The notes below the pieces were generated by a model, which made no database searches, was not told the origin of the DNA, and worked only from the letters and a program-made list of their open reading frames with translations. This document shows positions 1-7,606 of a stretch of 46,770 nucleotides of DNA, in pieces (the stretch's first letter is position 1; every line of letters begins with the position of its first letter). The translations under genes and the position numbers were made by a program. The stretch comes from Williamwhitmania taraxaci (GTDB taxonomy: Bacteria; Bacteroidota; Bacteroidia; Bacteroidales; Williamwhitmaniaceae): assembly GCF_900096565.1 (NCBI RefSeq), contig NZ_FMYP01000030.1, forward strand, positions 1 through 46,770, written 5' to 3'.

Positions 1-170
1 AGGACGCCAAACAGCATGGTAACCAGCTGGGGTTTTGCCTTAAACGTCTTATAGTAATGGTCTGCACCATGCTTTTTCACCAAGCTGCTGACATTAATGG
101 CATCGATTAAGTTGATGGCTTGTTTGAAAATCGGCTGTCCGACTAATTTTATTTCTGTATTTTTGCCCAT
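1..170 (-). CDS. IS4-family transposase, N-terminal fragment (runs off the window)
   Basis: The minus-strand frame starts at an ATG at 168-170 and stays open to base 1, giving about 56 residues. It begins MGKNTEIKLVGQPIF and continues with a segment around residues 34-55 (HGADHYYKTFKAKPQLVTM). This matches the N-terminal DUF4372 region found in many IS4-type transposases of Bacteroidota, which carries the DNA-binding part ahead of the DDE catalytic domain. The DDE residues would lie outside the window. Nothing shows whether the full element is intact. Assignment to the IS4 family is from recalled family resemblance and is fairly secure; the exact group is not determined. Confidence 0.75.
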   Translation of the reverse strand, partial: MGKNTEIKLVGQPIFKQAINLIDAINVSSLVKKHGADHYYKTFKAKPQLVTMLFGV

Positions 171-233
171 GTTGTGTTTTTTTTTGCAAAACAAATCTAC
201 AACATCGGGGTGAAACCTTCGGGGAGTAGCCCC
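1..233 (-). mobile_element. Left-truncated IS4-type insertion sequence, 5' end
   Basis: The window begins inside an insertion sequence whose transposase reads leftwards from 170. The stretch 171-233 would be its upstream untranslated end. The outer boundary is a guess, placed after the GC-rich segment near 211-233, where the reading frame of the flanking gene fragment starts to look like host protein. The terminal inverted repeat and target duplication cannot be checked because the other end is outside the window. Confidence 0.5.
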
Positions 234-270
234 TTATTTTTATTCAACTAACGTTTCAACTGGAATCTTT

Positions 271-558
271 TTGTCGGACAGTAGTGATAGGAATTCTAAA
301 GGTGATAGCACTGATATTCTATCAAATCAATATGTTTTAAAAAAATCATATAAACGTATTTATAAAAATGGATTTAATGCATGGAGTCGTTCCTTTAGTG
401 ATTCGAAAAATAGTAAAATTCATTTTTACATTTTCGCAGATTCTATTGTAACCAAGTATTCCAATGATGAGATTAAATGCCAAAAAATGTATGAAAGGCA
501 TTTTATATATACCAAGGAAGAATTAATACGGAACGACTGGACAATAACATTTCCATAG
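271..558 (+). pseudogene. C-terminal fragment of an unknown protein cut by the IS element
   Basis: The frame is open from 214 to the stop at 556-558. The first possible start is a TTG at 271, with no ATG nearby, so the piece has no convincing start of its own. The encoded residues are protein-like and rich in Ser, Lys and aromatic residues (for example KSYKRIYKNGFNAWSRSF and KEELIRNDWTITFP at the end). The frame continues upstream without a stop to about 214, next to the IS end, which suggests that the IS inserted into the gene and removed its 5' part. I do not recognise the family. It could also be a small intact hypothetical gene starting at the TTG. Confidence 0.45.
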
Positions 559-563
559 AATAA

Positions 564-713
564 AAACGGCTCTATCTGTTGGCGGAACTCAACGAATGTT
601 GCCAAAGAAAAAATATTGCTTAACGCCTGAAGGATGGCTACAGCTGTGCATCGGCAATAGACACACATAGCGATGGAAAGGGCATTTCGTTCGACAATAG
701 CAAACTGTTTTAG
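564..713 (+). pseudogene. Possible decayed reading frame with one in-frame stop
   Basis: A single frame runs from 564 to a TAG at 711-713 and is broken only by a TAA at 621-623. After that stop it reads RLKDGYSCASAIDTHSDGKG and then ISFDNSKLF, which looks like the C-terminal end of a real protein. There is no start codon with support. It lies between the interrupted gene and a strong terminator, so it may be a remnant of the last gene of a former operon. Family unknown; the call rests only on the look of the translation. Confidence 0.25.
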
Positions 714-731
714 AAAAATAATTATGTAAAG

Positions 732-760
732 CGCCCCGAACTTCGGGGCGTTTTGCTTTT
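732..760 (+). terminator. Rho-independent terminator
   Basis: A GC-rich perfect inverted repeat (cgccccgaa at 732-740, ttcggggcg at 742-750; the effective loop is 3-5 bases) is followed by ttttgctttt. It closes the decayed region to its left and insulates the EamA gene. Confidence 0.85.
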
Positions 761-1034
761 TATAGGGGAGCTGTTTTTATGGAAGAAATTTATAACGAGA
801 TTTCACCTTTTCATGCAGTTAGGGTGTTGCAAATGGTTATGCTGCTTGTTGTTTTTTTCTGTGTTAATCTGTGGTTTGGTTTTATTCGTTAGTAAATCAT
901 CGCATTTGCCTTATGATCCCTTGTTGCCTTATTCTTTCATTTTCCTAGTGGTTAATCCTTTTTCTTCCTTCGCTATCAAATACCCGTGGCGAGAAAAAAT
1001 AAGTATCTTCGCGCCGCTAAAATTGCGATGCGCC

Positions 1035-1988
1035 ATGCTTAAGTCCAAGTCGTTCCTTGTTTACCTCGCGGTTGTGCTTGCCCAAGTTTTTTGGGCCATG
1101 ACCTTTATCTGGTATCGCCAGTTCTTTCTCCTTTATGGACCTTACCCGGTCACGCTGGTGCTGTTTCGCTTGGTTTTTTCTTCAATACTGCTGGTTGCGG
1201 TTACGCTACTATTGGGCAAGCTGGAGCGGATAAAGCCGGGTGATCTAAAGTTTTTTGTGATACTGGCCTTCTTCGAACCCTTCGTTTACTTTATGGGTGA
1301 GGCTTACGGAATGACCATGCTCTCTTCCACGGTGGCTTCGGTTATCATCTCTACTATTCCGCTCATTGCGCCCATTGGTGCATATTTCTTCCATCAGGAA
1401 CGACTCACCTGGGTGAACTTTGCTGGGATTATACTCTCCATTCTTGGGGTGCTTTTGGTGTTGGTGAGCAAGGATCTTACCTTAGTCGCTAGCCCACTTG
1501 GAATAGGTCTGATGTTTATGGCGGTTATGGCCACCATTGGTTATGGTGTTGTTATTAAGCGGCTGACGAAAAGCTATAACATCTTTACCATTACCACCTA
1601 CCAAAACTCCATTGGATCGCTCTTCTTTATTCCCCTCTTCTTTTCGCTGGAGTTCGATCATTTTATGGCGGTTCCCTTTACCTTCGATGAGTTTTTGTTG
1701 GCTATGCTCATGACCATCTTTGCATCTACGCTTGCCTTTCTCCTTTTTGGTTACGCCATAAAACATTTGGGAATCAACAAGGCCAGCATCTTTAATAACG
1801 CTATTCCTGTAATTACAGCCATCGTTGCCTTTTTTGTGCTGGGCGAAATGCTTACGCCAATTCAGTTGCTGGGTATGGGTGTTGTGATTGGTGGTGTGCT
1901 GCTTTCGCAGTTAAATCGTGAACATCTTCGGAAGGCACACAGTATGGTAAAAGTTGGATATAACTATGCTCGAGTTAGAAAGTCTTAA
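1035..1988 (+). CDS. EamA/DMT-family inner-membrane transporter
   Basis: The 317-residue protein starts at the ATG at 1035 (MLKSKSFLVYLAVVLAQVFW). The frame is open further upstream, but that part is preceded by no good start and would add a 94-residue extension atypical of the family. It is almost entirely hydrophobic, with about ten predicted membrane segments arranged as two EamA repeats. The second repeat begins near residue 155 and contains the usual short conserved stretch near its end (INKASIFNNAIPVITAIVA, about residues 248-266). EamA proteins export or import small metabolites; the substrate cannot be told from sequence. The stop overlaps the start of the next gene by 23 bases, so the two are probably co-transcribed. 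A second EamA paralogue lies at 41816-42727. Confidence 0.88.
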   Translation: MLKSKSFLVYLAVVLAQVFWAMTFIWYRQFFLLYGPYPVTLVLFRLVFSSILLVAVTLLLGKLERIKPGDLKFFVILAFFEPFVYFMGEAYGMTMLSSTVASVIISTIPLIAPIGAYFFHQERLTWVNFAGIILSILGVLLVLVSKDLTLVASPLGIGLMFMAVMATIGYGVVIKRLTKSYNIFTITTYQNSIGSLFFIPLFFSLEFDHFMAVPFTFDEFLLAMLMTIFASTLAFLLFGYAIKHLGINKASIFNNAIPVITAIVAFFVLGEMLTPIQLLGMGVVIGGVLLSQLNREHLRKAHSMVKVGYNYARVRKS

Positions 1989-2460
1989 GGAGCGCGCCGA
2001 TAAGGAGGTTGCGAAAACGAAGTTATTCTTTCAACGGCTGAAAAAGCGTAAGCCGACAAAGCTCGATGGTATTGTGCAGGAGTTGCACGAGGAAGCCTTT
2101 GATCGGATTGATTGCTTGGATTGTGCCAACTGCTGTAAATCTATCAGTCCTAGCATTACTGACCGAGACATTGATCGTATGGCGAAGGAGTTACGCATTC
2201 GGCCCTCGGAGGTAATTAGCCGCTATCTCTACCTCGATAGCGATGGCGATTATGTGTATAAGTGTCAACCTTGCCCATTCTTGATGGCCGATAACTACTG
2301 CTCAATATACGAAAGCCGACCGAAAGCTTGCAGGGAATATCCCCATACTGATCGGCGTAAGTTCGATCAACTGTTGGATCTTACGATTAAGAATACATAC
2401 GTTTGTCCTGCGGCGTTCCACATTGTGGAGCAAATGAAAAAGCACCCGGGATTGCTCTAG
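1966..2460 (+). CDS. YkgJ-type CxxCxxCC cluster protein
   Basis: 164 residues from the ATG at 1966; an upstream TTG at 1954 is in frame but less likely. The middle of the protein has the Cys-rich signature CLDCANCC (near residue 48) and a second group, CQPCPF followed by CSIYESRPKACREYP, which together define the zinc- or iron-chelating UPF0153/YkgJ domain family. The N-terminal 40 residues are charged and helical. Biochemical function of the family is not settled; a metal-binding or Fe-S-like site is the usual inference. It overlaps the EamA gene at its 5' end and converges by 4 bases on the lipid kinase gene at its 3' end, with no terminator between them. Confidence 0.85.
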   Translation: MLELESLKERADKEVAKTKLFFQRLKKRKPTKLDGIVQELHEEAFDRIDCLDCANCCKSISPSITDRDIDRMAKELRIRPSEVISRYLYLDSDGDYVYKCQPCPFLMADNYCSIYESRPKACREYPHTDRRKFDQLLDLTIKNTYVCPAAFHIVEQMKKHPGLL

Positions 2461-3338
2461 GGAACCATGATACGTACCGAAGCATGCACAATAGAGACCT
2501 TTAGTTCGGCACCCATGCTGCCTGGCTCGCCGTCGTAGTGCACGTATCCGGCTTCCTTGCGGTAGAGTATCGCCTCCTTGGCTCTAATGGTTTCTACATA
2601 TTTGGAACCATTAATCAACTTCGTAAACATCCTAACGGCGAAGATAGGCGCTATGTAGAGCGGGAATTTCTTAACTATCACAATATCCATCATCCCATCA
2701 GAGGCATTGGCCTGTGGAGCAATAAAAGCGTTGTTGCCATACTGTGAAGCGTTAGCAAACGTTACCATAAAGGCGCTTCGCTCAAGCGTTTCTCCATTTG
2801 CAACGATAGTATACTGTTGCTCCCTAAAGGCAAAATACTCCTTGGTGGTGATTTTTGCGTAGGTTGATAGGCCACGTGTGCTAGCCTCGGCAAAGCGATT
2901 GCCTATAAGCGCATCGAATCCAACTCCGGAAGTGCAGAAGAAAACGTGGTTGTTTATTACCCCGTTATCGATGTTTATTACATTCCCATTGTTGATTACT
3001 TTAATAGCCTTTGTAATATTCATGGGGATTCCCAAGTGTCGAGCCAATCCATTGCCCGAACCGGTGGGGAGGATACCCATTTCGAGTGCAGTTCCCGCCA
3101 CGGCTTTGGCTACCTCGTTAACCGTCCCATCACCTCCTACAGCAATTACTTTGGTGTAACCCTGCTTGTGGTAAGCATTTACTATTTCAGTGGCCTCGCC
3201 GGCAAACTTTGTGGTCACAATCTTGTAATTGTAGCGGTCGGAAAGCTTCTCTCTGATGATTTTTAGCGCTTTGTCGCGCTTACCAGTGCCCGAAACCGGG
3301 TTAACTATAAAAACAATCTTCTCTTTTTCGGTCACCAT
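2457..3338 (-). CDS. Diacylglycerol kinase-type lipid kinase (YegS/DagK family)
   Basis: 293 residues from the ATG at 3336-3338; a TTG five codons upstream is in frame but needs no explanation. The catalytic N-terminal lobe has NPVSGTGK (about residues 13-20), the nucleotide-binding GGDGTVNE (68-75) and TGSGNGLAR (92-100), the three hallmarks of the DAGK catalytic domain. The C-terminal beta-sandwich lobe ends with YVHYDGEPGSMG, the conserved D-G-E segment. It probably phosphorylates diacylglycerol or a related lipid at the inner membrane face, returning it to phospholipid synthesis; exact substrate unknown. It is transcribed away from porQ. A paralogue with the same motifs is at 16225-17229. 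Confidence 0.88.
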   Translation of the reverse strand: MVTEKEKIVFIVNPVSGTGKRDKALKIIREKLSDRYNYKIVTTKFAGEATEIVNAYHKQGYTKVIAVGGDGTVNEVAKAVAGTALEMGILPTGSGNGLARHLGIPMNITKAIKVINNGNVINIDNGVINNHVFFCTSGVGFDALIGNRFAEASTRGLSTYAKITTKEYFAFREQQYTIVANGETLERSAFMVTFANASQYGNNAFIAPQANASDGMMDIVIVKKFPLYIAPIFAVRMFTKLINGSKYVETIRAKEAILYRKEAGYVHYDGEPGSMGAELKVSIVHASVRIMVP

Positions 3339-3678
3339 TATTGACAACTTCAATGCTCGGTTAAATATCTTGACTCTCCGTTTTTATTGCTAATCATGAG
3401 TCAAGGGTTGGATCACAAAGAAACGAAATATTGCTAATGCGACCACTTCTTTACTGCTGGATTTTAAGTGATTTATCTCATTAATTAAAACGTTTATCAG
3501 TTCAATCAATGCGTTGGCATGTGAATTTTATTCATTTGCCAATGATTATAAAATAATTTCGCGGAATAATCGTTGGATGGAGTGTAATGCTTAATAGTTG
3601 TATTCAATGGCTTTTAACCTAACTTGGAGTAAGGGCCGTTTCGTACAATTAGTTAACTTTACGCCCACTAAAAACGAC
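3339..3678. other. Intergenic region between lipid kinase and porQ
   Basis: About 340 bases with no convincing gene; it must hold promoters for both divergent genes. I see one inverted repeat, cttgactc (3369-3376) with gagtcaag (3398-3405), separated by 21 bases, which could be an operator or be accidental. No clear TAnnTTTG promoter element was found. Confidence 0.4.
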
Positions 3679-4722
3679 ATGAGAAAGAAAATTGGGCTTA
3701 CACTCGTTGCAATATCACTTCTATGTAGTGCTCTCATGGCACAAAGTGGAGGAGAAGCTACCTATTCGTTTTTGAGGCTACCAGTTTCGGCACGAGCCTC
3801 GGCTTTGGGCGGCGAGGCGGTGGGTCTTTGGGACAACGATGCTGGGCTGGTTCTTCAATGTCCATCACTTATGAACGCCTCCACTACCAAACAACTATCG
3901 CTCGCCTATATAAGCTACTATGCCGATATTAGCTATGGCAGCATTGGTTTGGTTTACGATTTTGGGAAGTTGGGCACCATGGCCTTTGGCTTGTCCGGGA
4001 TCAATTACGGTAGTTTCGATGCTGCCGATGAAGTTGGAAATATCACGGGTAGCTTTCGCGCATCGGAGTACTTTGCAAACATATCTTGGGCCCGCCCAAT
4101 TAACGAACGATTTCAGTTTGGGGCTTCCTTTAAGCCGGTTTACTCAGCCTTGGAGTCCTATGTATCCTATGGTTTTGCTCTCGATATGGGAACTACCTAC
4201 CACTCCACTGATAGCCTTTTTGCTGCAACCCTTATGTTTCGCAATGCAGGAACACAGGTTAAAACCTATACCGGTGAGCGGGAGCCATTGCCTTCTGAGG
4301 TTGTTGCCGGTGTTTCCTTGAAAATGCGGCATGCTCCATTTCGGATTCTGGCCACTTTCGACCAGCTTCAGGATATGAATGTTTACTTCAAACGGCCCGA
4401 AAAAAACACTGATCCCTTTGCAACAGGCGAAACCACCACCAAAAGCCAATCGGCCGTGGAGCGTTTTGGAAACGAGGTTCTTTCGCATACCACCGCAGGC
4501 GTTGAGTTTAATCCCCTTCGTGGTTTTTACCTTCGTGGAGGTTATTCTTTTCGGCGACGCAACGAACTCAAGCTGGTTGATCGTCCGGCAATGGTTGGTT
4601 TTAGCTGGGGATTTGGACTTAAAATCCGAAGGCTGATGTTTAATTATGCTCGTTCCAACTACCATATTAGCGGTGGCTCCAACGTTTTCTCCGTTACCGT
4701 GAATCTTGGTGAGAGGAGATAG
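3679..4722 (+). CDS. porQ: Type IX secretion system protein PorQ
   Basis: 347 residues from the ATG at 3679 (codon 28 of a longer open frame). This start gives a clean signal peptide (MRKKIGLTLVAISLLCSALMA followed by QSGG), which the longer version would bury. After the signal comes the PorQ/PorV-type opening with the segment YSFLRLPVSARASALGGEAV, then alternating beta-strand sequence through to the end, consistent with an outer-membrane beta-barrel of the FadL-like fold. PorQ is an outer-membrane component of the type IX secretion system, which exports proteins with C-terminal sorting domains across the outer membrane. A candidate client protein is encoded at 43969-44805. In many Bacteroidota porQ sits beside cmk, as here, which supports the call. 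No terminator is visible after the stop. Confidence 0.85.
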   Translation: MRKKIGLTLVAISLLCSALMAQSGGEATYSFLRLPVSARASALGGEAVGLWDNDAGLVLQCPSLMNASTTKQLSLAYISYYADISYGSIGLVYDFGKLGTMAFGLSGINYGSFDAADEVGNITGSFRASEYFANISWARPINERFQFGASFKPVYSALESYVSYGFALDMGTTYHSTDSLFAATLMFRNAGTQVKTYTGEREPLPSEVVAGVSLKMRHAPFRILATFDQLQDMNVYFKRPEKNTDPFATGETTTKSQSAVERFGNEVLSHTTAGVEFNPLRGFYLRGGYSFRRRNELKLVDRPAMVGFSWGFGLKIRRLMFNYARSNYHISGGSNVFSVTVNLGERR

Positions 4723-4922
4723 GCAACAGGAATACAACGTGGTTTGCCTTATGAAGTCCTGCAAGTCACGGTGACTCTACAACTGTTCTTGATATCTGTT
4801 TCTTTGATGCTTAATTGTCAAATTGCAGTATTCATTTAACTTCTTCTAGTTTAGCAATCGTTTGTTGCAATTTTCAACCTTCATTTTCGCTACTTCTCCG
4901 TTTTTAGCCCTACTATTTTTGT

Positions 4923-4930
4923 TACCTTTG
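4923..4930 (+). promoter_or_regulatory. Candidate -7 promoter element for cmk
   Basis: TACCTTTG matches the Bacteroidota -7 consensus TAnnTTTG and lies 20 bases before the cmk ATG. At the expected distance upstream the -33 element is only partial (a run of T at 4901-4905), so this is a half-supported promoter. Confidence 0.45.
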
Positions 4931-4950
4931 CTTGCTTAAAACGATTAAGG

Positions 4951-5640
4951 ATGCCTTCGAAAAAAATTACGATTGCTATTGATGGTTACTCTTCCTGTGG
5001 CAAGAGCACTTTTGCTAAAGCAATTGCTAAGGAGTATGGATATATTTTTATTGATAGCGGAGCAATGTATCGTGCCGTCACCCTTTATGCGCTAAACAGA
5101 GGTGCTGTAACGGTAGGTAAATCTGTTGATGCAGCCAAAGTAGTTGCGCTTCTTCCTGCTATTAAAATCGGTTTTCAATTCAATGCCAATGTTGGTCGAT
5201 TTGAAACTATTTTGAATGGCGAAGTTGTGGAAGATGCAATCCGAACCATTGATGTTTCAAACTTAGTTTCTCCGGTTAGCGCCATCGGTCAAGTGCGTGA
5301 GCAAATGGTTGCCCTACAGCAGGTAATGGGTAAGGAGAAGGGAATTGTTATGGACGGCCGCGATATTGGAACCGTTGTGTTTCCCGACGCCGAACTTAAA
5401 ATATTTATGACTGCCGATCCTAAGGTACGCGCTATGCGACGCTTTAAGGAACTTCAGGAAAAGGGCGACAACACTACCCTTGAAGCCATTGAAGCCAACG
5501 TTCGCAGCCGCGACCACATGGACGAAACTCGCGACATTAGCCCACTACGTAGGGCCGATGATGCGCTCATTTTAGATAACGGAAACATGACTCCCGCCGA
5601 ACAAATGGTTTGGGTTAAGGAGATAATGAATAAGCTGTAG
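4951..5640 (+). CDS. cmk: (d)CMP kinase
   Basis: 229 residues, the usual length for bacterial cytidylate kinase. It phosphorylates CMP and dCMP to the diphosphates with ATP in pyrimidine salvage and nucleotide supply. The P-loop GYSSCGKST is at residues 12-20, followed by the substrate segment IDSGAMYRAV (about 34-43) and the conserved MDGRDIGTVVFPDAELKIF near residue 134. The C-terminal region carries the R-S-R-D-x-x-D-x-x-R pattern (RSRDHMDETRD) of the lid. It begins at the ATG at 4951 and is followed after 2 bases by ispH, so the two are an operon. Confidence 0.95.
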   Translation: MPSKKITIAIDGYSSCGKSTFAKAIAKEYGYIFIDSGAMYRAVTLYALNRGAVTVGKSVDAAKVVALLPAIKIGFQFNANVGRFETILNGEVVEDAIRTIDVSNLVSPVSAIGQVREQMVALQQVMGKEKGIVMDGRDIGTVVFPDAELKIFMTADPKVRAMRRFKELQEKGDNTTLEAIEANVRSRDHMDETRDISPLRRADDALILDNGNMTPAEQMVWVKEIMNKL

Positions 5641-5642
5641 AT

Positions 5643-6521
5643 ATGGCAATCGTTGTTGAGGTTGATAACGGTTCGGGTTTTTGCTTTGGCGTGACAAACG
5701 CCATCCAGAAAGCAGAGGAGTTGCTTACTCGCGGCGAATCGCTCTATTGCCTTGGCGAGATTGTGCACAACAGTGAAGAGGTAAATAGGCTAGAAAGCAA
5801 AGGACTTAAAACGGTTGACTACTCAAATATGTCATCGTTAAAAGGTAAGCAATTGTTGGTTCGGGCGCACGGTGAACCACCCGAAACATACCAGTTGGCC
5901 AGCGAAAGTGGCGTTAATATTGTTGATGCAACTTGTCCAATTGTTACAAAGTTGCAGCAGCGTGTGGCAAGTGCTTATTCGGAGATGCAGTTGGTAGGTG
6001 GACAGGTAGTGATTTTTGGGAAGAAAAGCCATCCGGAGGTAGTTGGTTTGATCGGAAATGCAAATGGTGCGGCTATTATCATCGAAAAGGTTGAAGAGGT
6101 AGCGATGCTGGATTGCTCAAAACCAACGGTTCTCTTTTCTCAAACCACCATGGATGGCGAAGATTACGTTGCCCTTGGTGAGGCTATTAAGCAAACGATG
6201 GATACGCTTATTCCAAATGGTTCCAGTCAACTAAAGGTTGTAAACTCAGTTTGTGGAAGCGTTTCGAACCGGAAGCCAAAGTTAGCCGAGTTTTCAAGTC
6301 GCCACGACATGGTTGTGTTTGTTGCGGGAAAAAAGAGTTCCAACGGAAAAGTGCTGTATCAGGTTTGCAAAGATGCTAATCCAAATACCATCTTCATGGA
6401 ATCGGCCGCAGAGATAGAGGAGTCAATGTTCGAAGGAATTAACTCCGTGGGAGTTTGTGGGGCCACCTCTACGCCATTGTGGCTGATGGAACTGGTAGCA
6501 GAAAAGATTCGCGCAATCTAG
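5643..6521 (+). CDS. ispH: 4-hydroxy-3-methylbut-2-enyl diphosphate reductase
   Basis: 292 residues. IspH performs the last step of the methylerythritol phosphate pathway, reducing HMBPP to isopentenyl and dimethylallyl diphosphate with an iron-sulfur cluster. The three cluster cysteines are visible: Cys14 in GSGFCFGV, Cys98 in DATCPIV and Cys204 in VNSVCGSVSNR. The substrate-binding histidines are in RAHGEP and KKSHPEV, and the C-terminal GATSTPLWL matches the family A-G-A-S-T-P segment. Some Bacteroidota proteins of this kind are somewhat diverged from the E. coli form, as seen here at the third cysteine, where the usual C-x-A-T-x-x-R-Q reads C-G-S-V-S-N-R-K. Translation likely couples to cmk. 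Confidence 0.95.
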   Translation: MAIVVEVDNGSGFCFGVTNAIQKAEELLTRGESLYCLGEIVHNSEEVNRLESKGLKTVDYSNMSSLKGKQLLVRAHGEPPETYQLASESGVNIVDATCPIVTKLQQRVASAYSEMQLVGGQVVIFGKKSHPEVVGLIGNANGAAIIIEKVEEVAMLDCSKPTVLFSQTTMDGEDYVALGEAIKQTMDTLIPNGSSQLKVVNSVCGSVSNRKPKLAEFSSRHDMVVFVAGKKSSNGKVLYQVCKDANPNTIFMESAAEIEESMFEGINSVGVCGATSTPLWLMELVAEKIRAI

Positions 6522-6540
6522 GTGCTCATAAAATGTATTG

Positions 6541-6560
6541 ATAGCACCGATTGGTGCTAT
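6541..6560. promoter_or_regulatory. Short perfect hairpin ahead of pfkA
   Basis: atagcacc, the loop gatt, then ggtgctat form an 8-base-pair stem with a 4-base loop, 56 bases before the pfkA start. There is no T-run after it, so it is not a normal terminator. It could be a weak attenuator, an operator or an mRNA-stability element for pfkA. Confidence 0.35.
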
Positions 6561-6616
6561 ATATCGGGTTGTTTAATACCACCCATGATGAATATTAAAT
6601 TGCTAAAAATAGATAT

Positions 6617-7600
6617 ATGGCAAAGTTTAAGAAAATTGGAGTATTAACTTCAGGTGGAGATGCTCCGGGTATGAATGCTGCTATTAGGGCCGTGACTCGT
6701 ACCGCTATTTACAACGGAATTAAGGTTGTAGGCGTAATGCAGGGATATGCTGGTTTGATTGCCGGTGAATTTCGCGATTTGAAAACCACCGATGTGAGTG
6801 ACATCATTCAAAAGGGAGGAACCATCCTAAAGACGGCCCGTTGCATGGAGTTTAAGACAAAGGAAGGTCGCCAAACTGCCTACGAAAATGCTAAGAAGCA
6901 AGGAATTGAAGCCCTTGTGGTTATTGGCGGTGATGGATCTTTCACCGGTGCAAGGCTGCTTTCGGAGGAGCACCCCGATTTCCCAATCGTTGGTATCCCC
7001 GGAACTATCGACAACGATCTCTTTGGTACCGACTATACCATTGGCTACGATACTGCACTAAATACGGTAGTGGAGGCGGTAGATAAAATTCGCGATACAG
7101 CATCCTCGCACAACCGCCTCTTCTTTGTTGAGGTAATGGGCCGTGATGCTGGTTTTATTGCACTGCGAAGCGGAATTGCGGTAGGTGCCGAGGCTATTTT
7201 AATTCCAGAGGTGCATACTCCTTATGCCGAGTTGAAAGCGTATCTCGAAAATAATAGTAAGCGTAAGAGGCTCAATAACCTCATTATAGTTGCCGAGGGT
7301 GCTGATCAAGGTGGAGCCATTGAAGTGGCCAATAAGGTAAAGGCCGATTTTCCGGTTTACGACGTTAAGGTTACCATTTTGGGACACATTCAACGCGGTG
7401 GATCACCATCTGCATTCGATAGGGTTACTGCATCTAGGCTGGGAGCCGGTGCTGTAGAGGCGCTTCTGGATGATCAAAAGAGCATCATGGTAGGTATTGT
7501 GAATAATCAAATTTCGCAGGTGCCATTCAATCAAACCATCAAGAACAAGAAGGATATTAACGTGAGTATGTTAAAACTTGCCGAAATTCTTTCCATTTAA
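6617..7600 (+). CDS. pfkA: ATP-dependent 6-phosphofructokinase
   Basis: 327 residues, close to the usual 320 for bacterial PfkA. It phosphorylates fructose 6-phosphate in glycolysis. The nucleotide site GGDGS is at 104-108, the catalytic segment PGTIDND at 128-134 (Asp132 the base), MGRDAGF near 172 and HIQRGG near 258. Glycine in GGDGS and in PGTIDND, where pyrophosphate-dependent enzymes carry Asp and Lys, indicates ATP rather than PPi as donor. The gene stands 95 bases after ispH, with a small hairpin in between, and priA follows after 6 bases. Confidence 0.96.
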   Translation: MAKFKKIGVLTSGGDAPGMNAAIRAVTRTAIYNGIKVVGVMQGYAGLIAGEFRDLKTTDVSDIIQKGGTILKTARCMEFKTKEGRQTAYENAKKQGIEALVVIGGDGSFTGARLLSEEHPDFPIVGIPGTIDNDLFGTDYTIGYDTALNTVVEAVDKIRDTASSHNRLFFVEVMGRDAGFIALRSGIAVGAEAILIPEVHTPYAELKAYLENNSKRKRLNNLIIVAEGADQGGAIEVANKVKADFPVYDVKVTILGHIQRGGSPSAFDRVTASRLGAGAVEALLDDQKSIMVGIVNNQISQVPFNQTIKNKKDINVSMLKLAEILSI

Positions 7601-7606
7601 GTTGCG

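Noticed and set aside
753-1034. N-terminal extension of the EamA protein from a TTG at 753
   Set aside because: It starts inside the T-tract of a terminator and would add 94 residues not usual in the family.
4144-4764. Minus-strand frame of 206 codons opposite porQ
   Set aside because: Antisense to a convincing beta-barrel gene, no family features.
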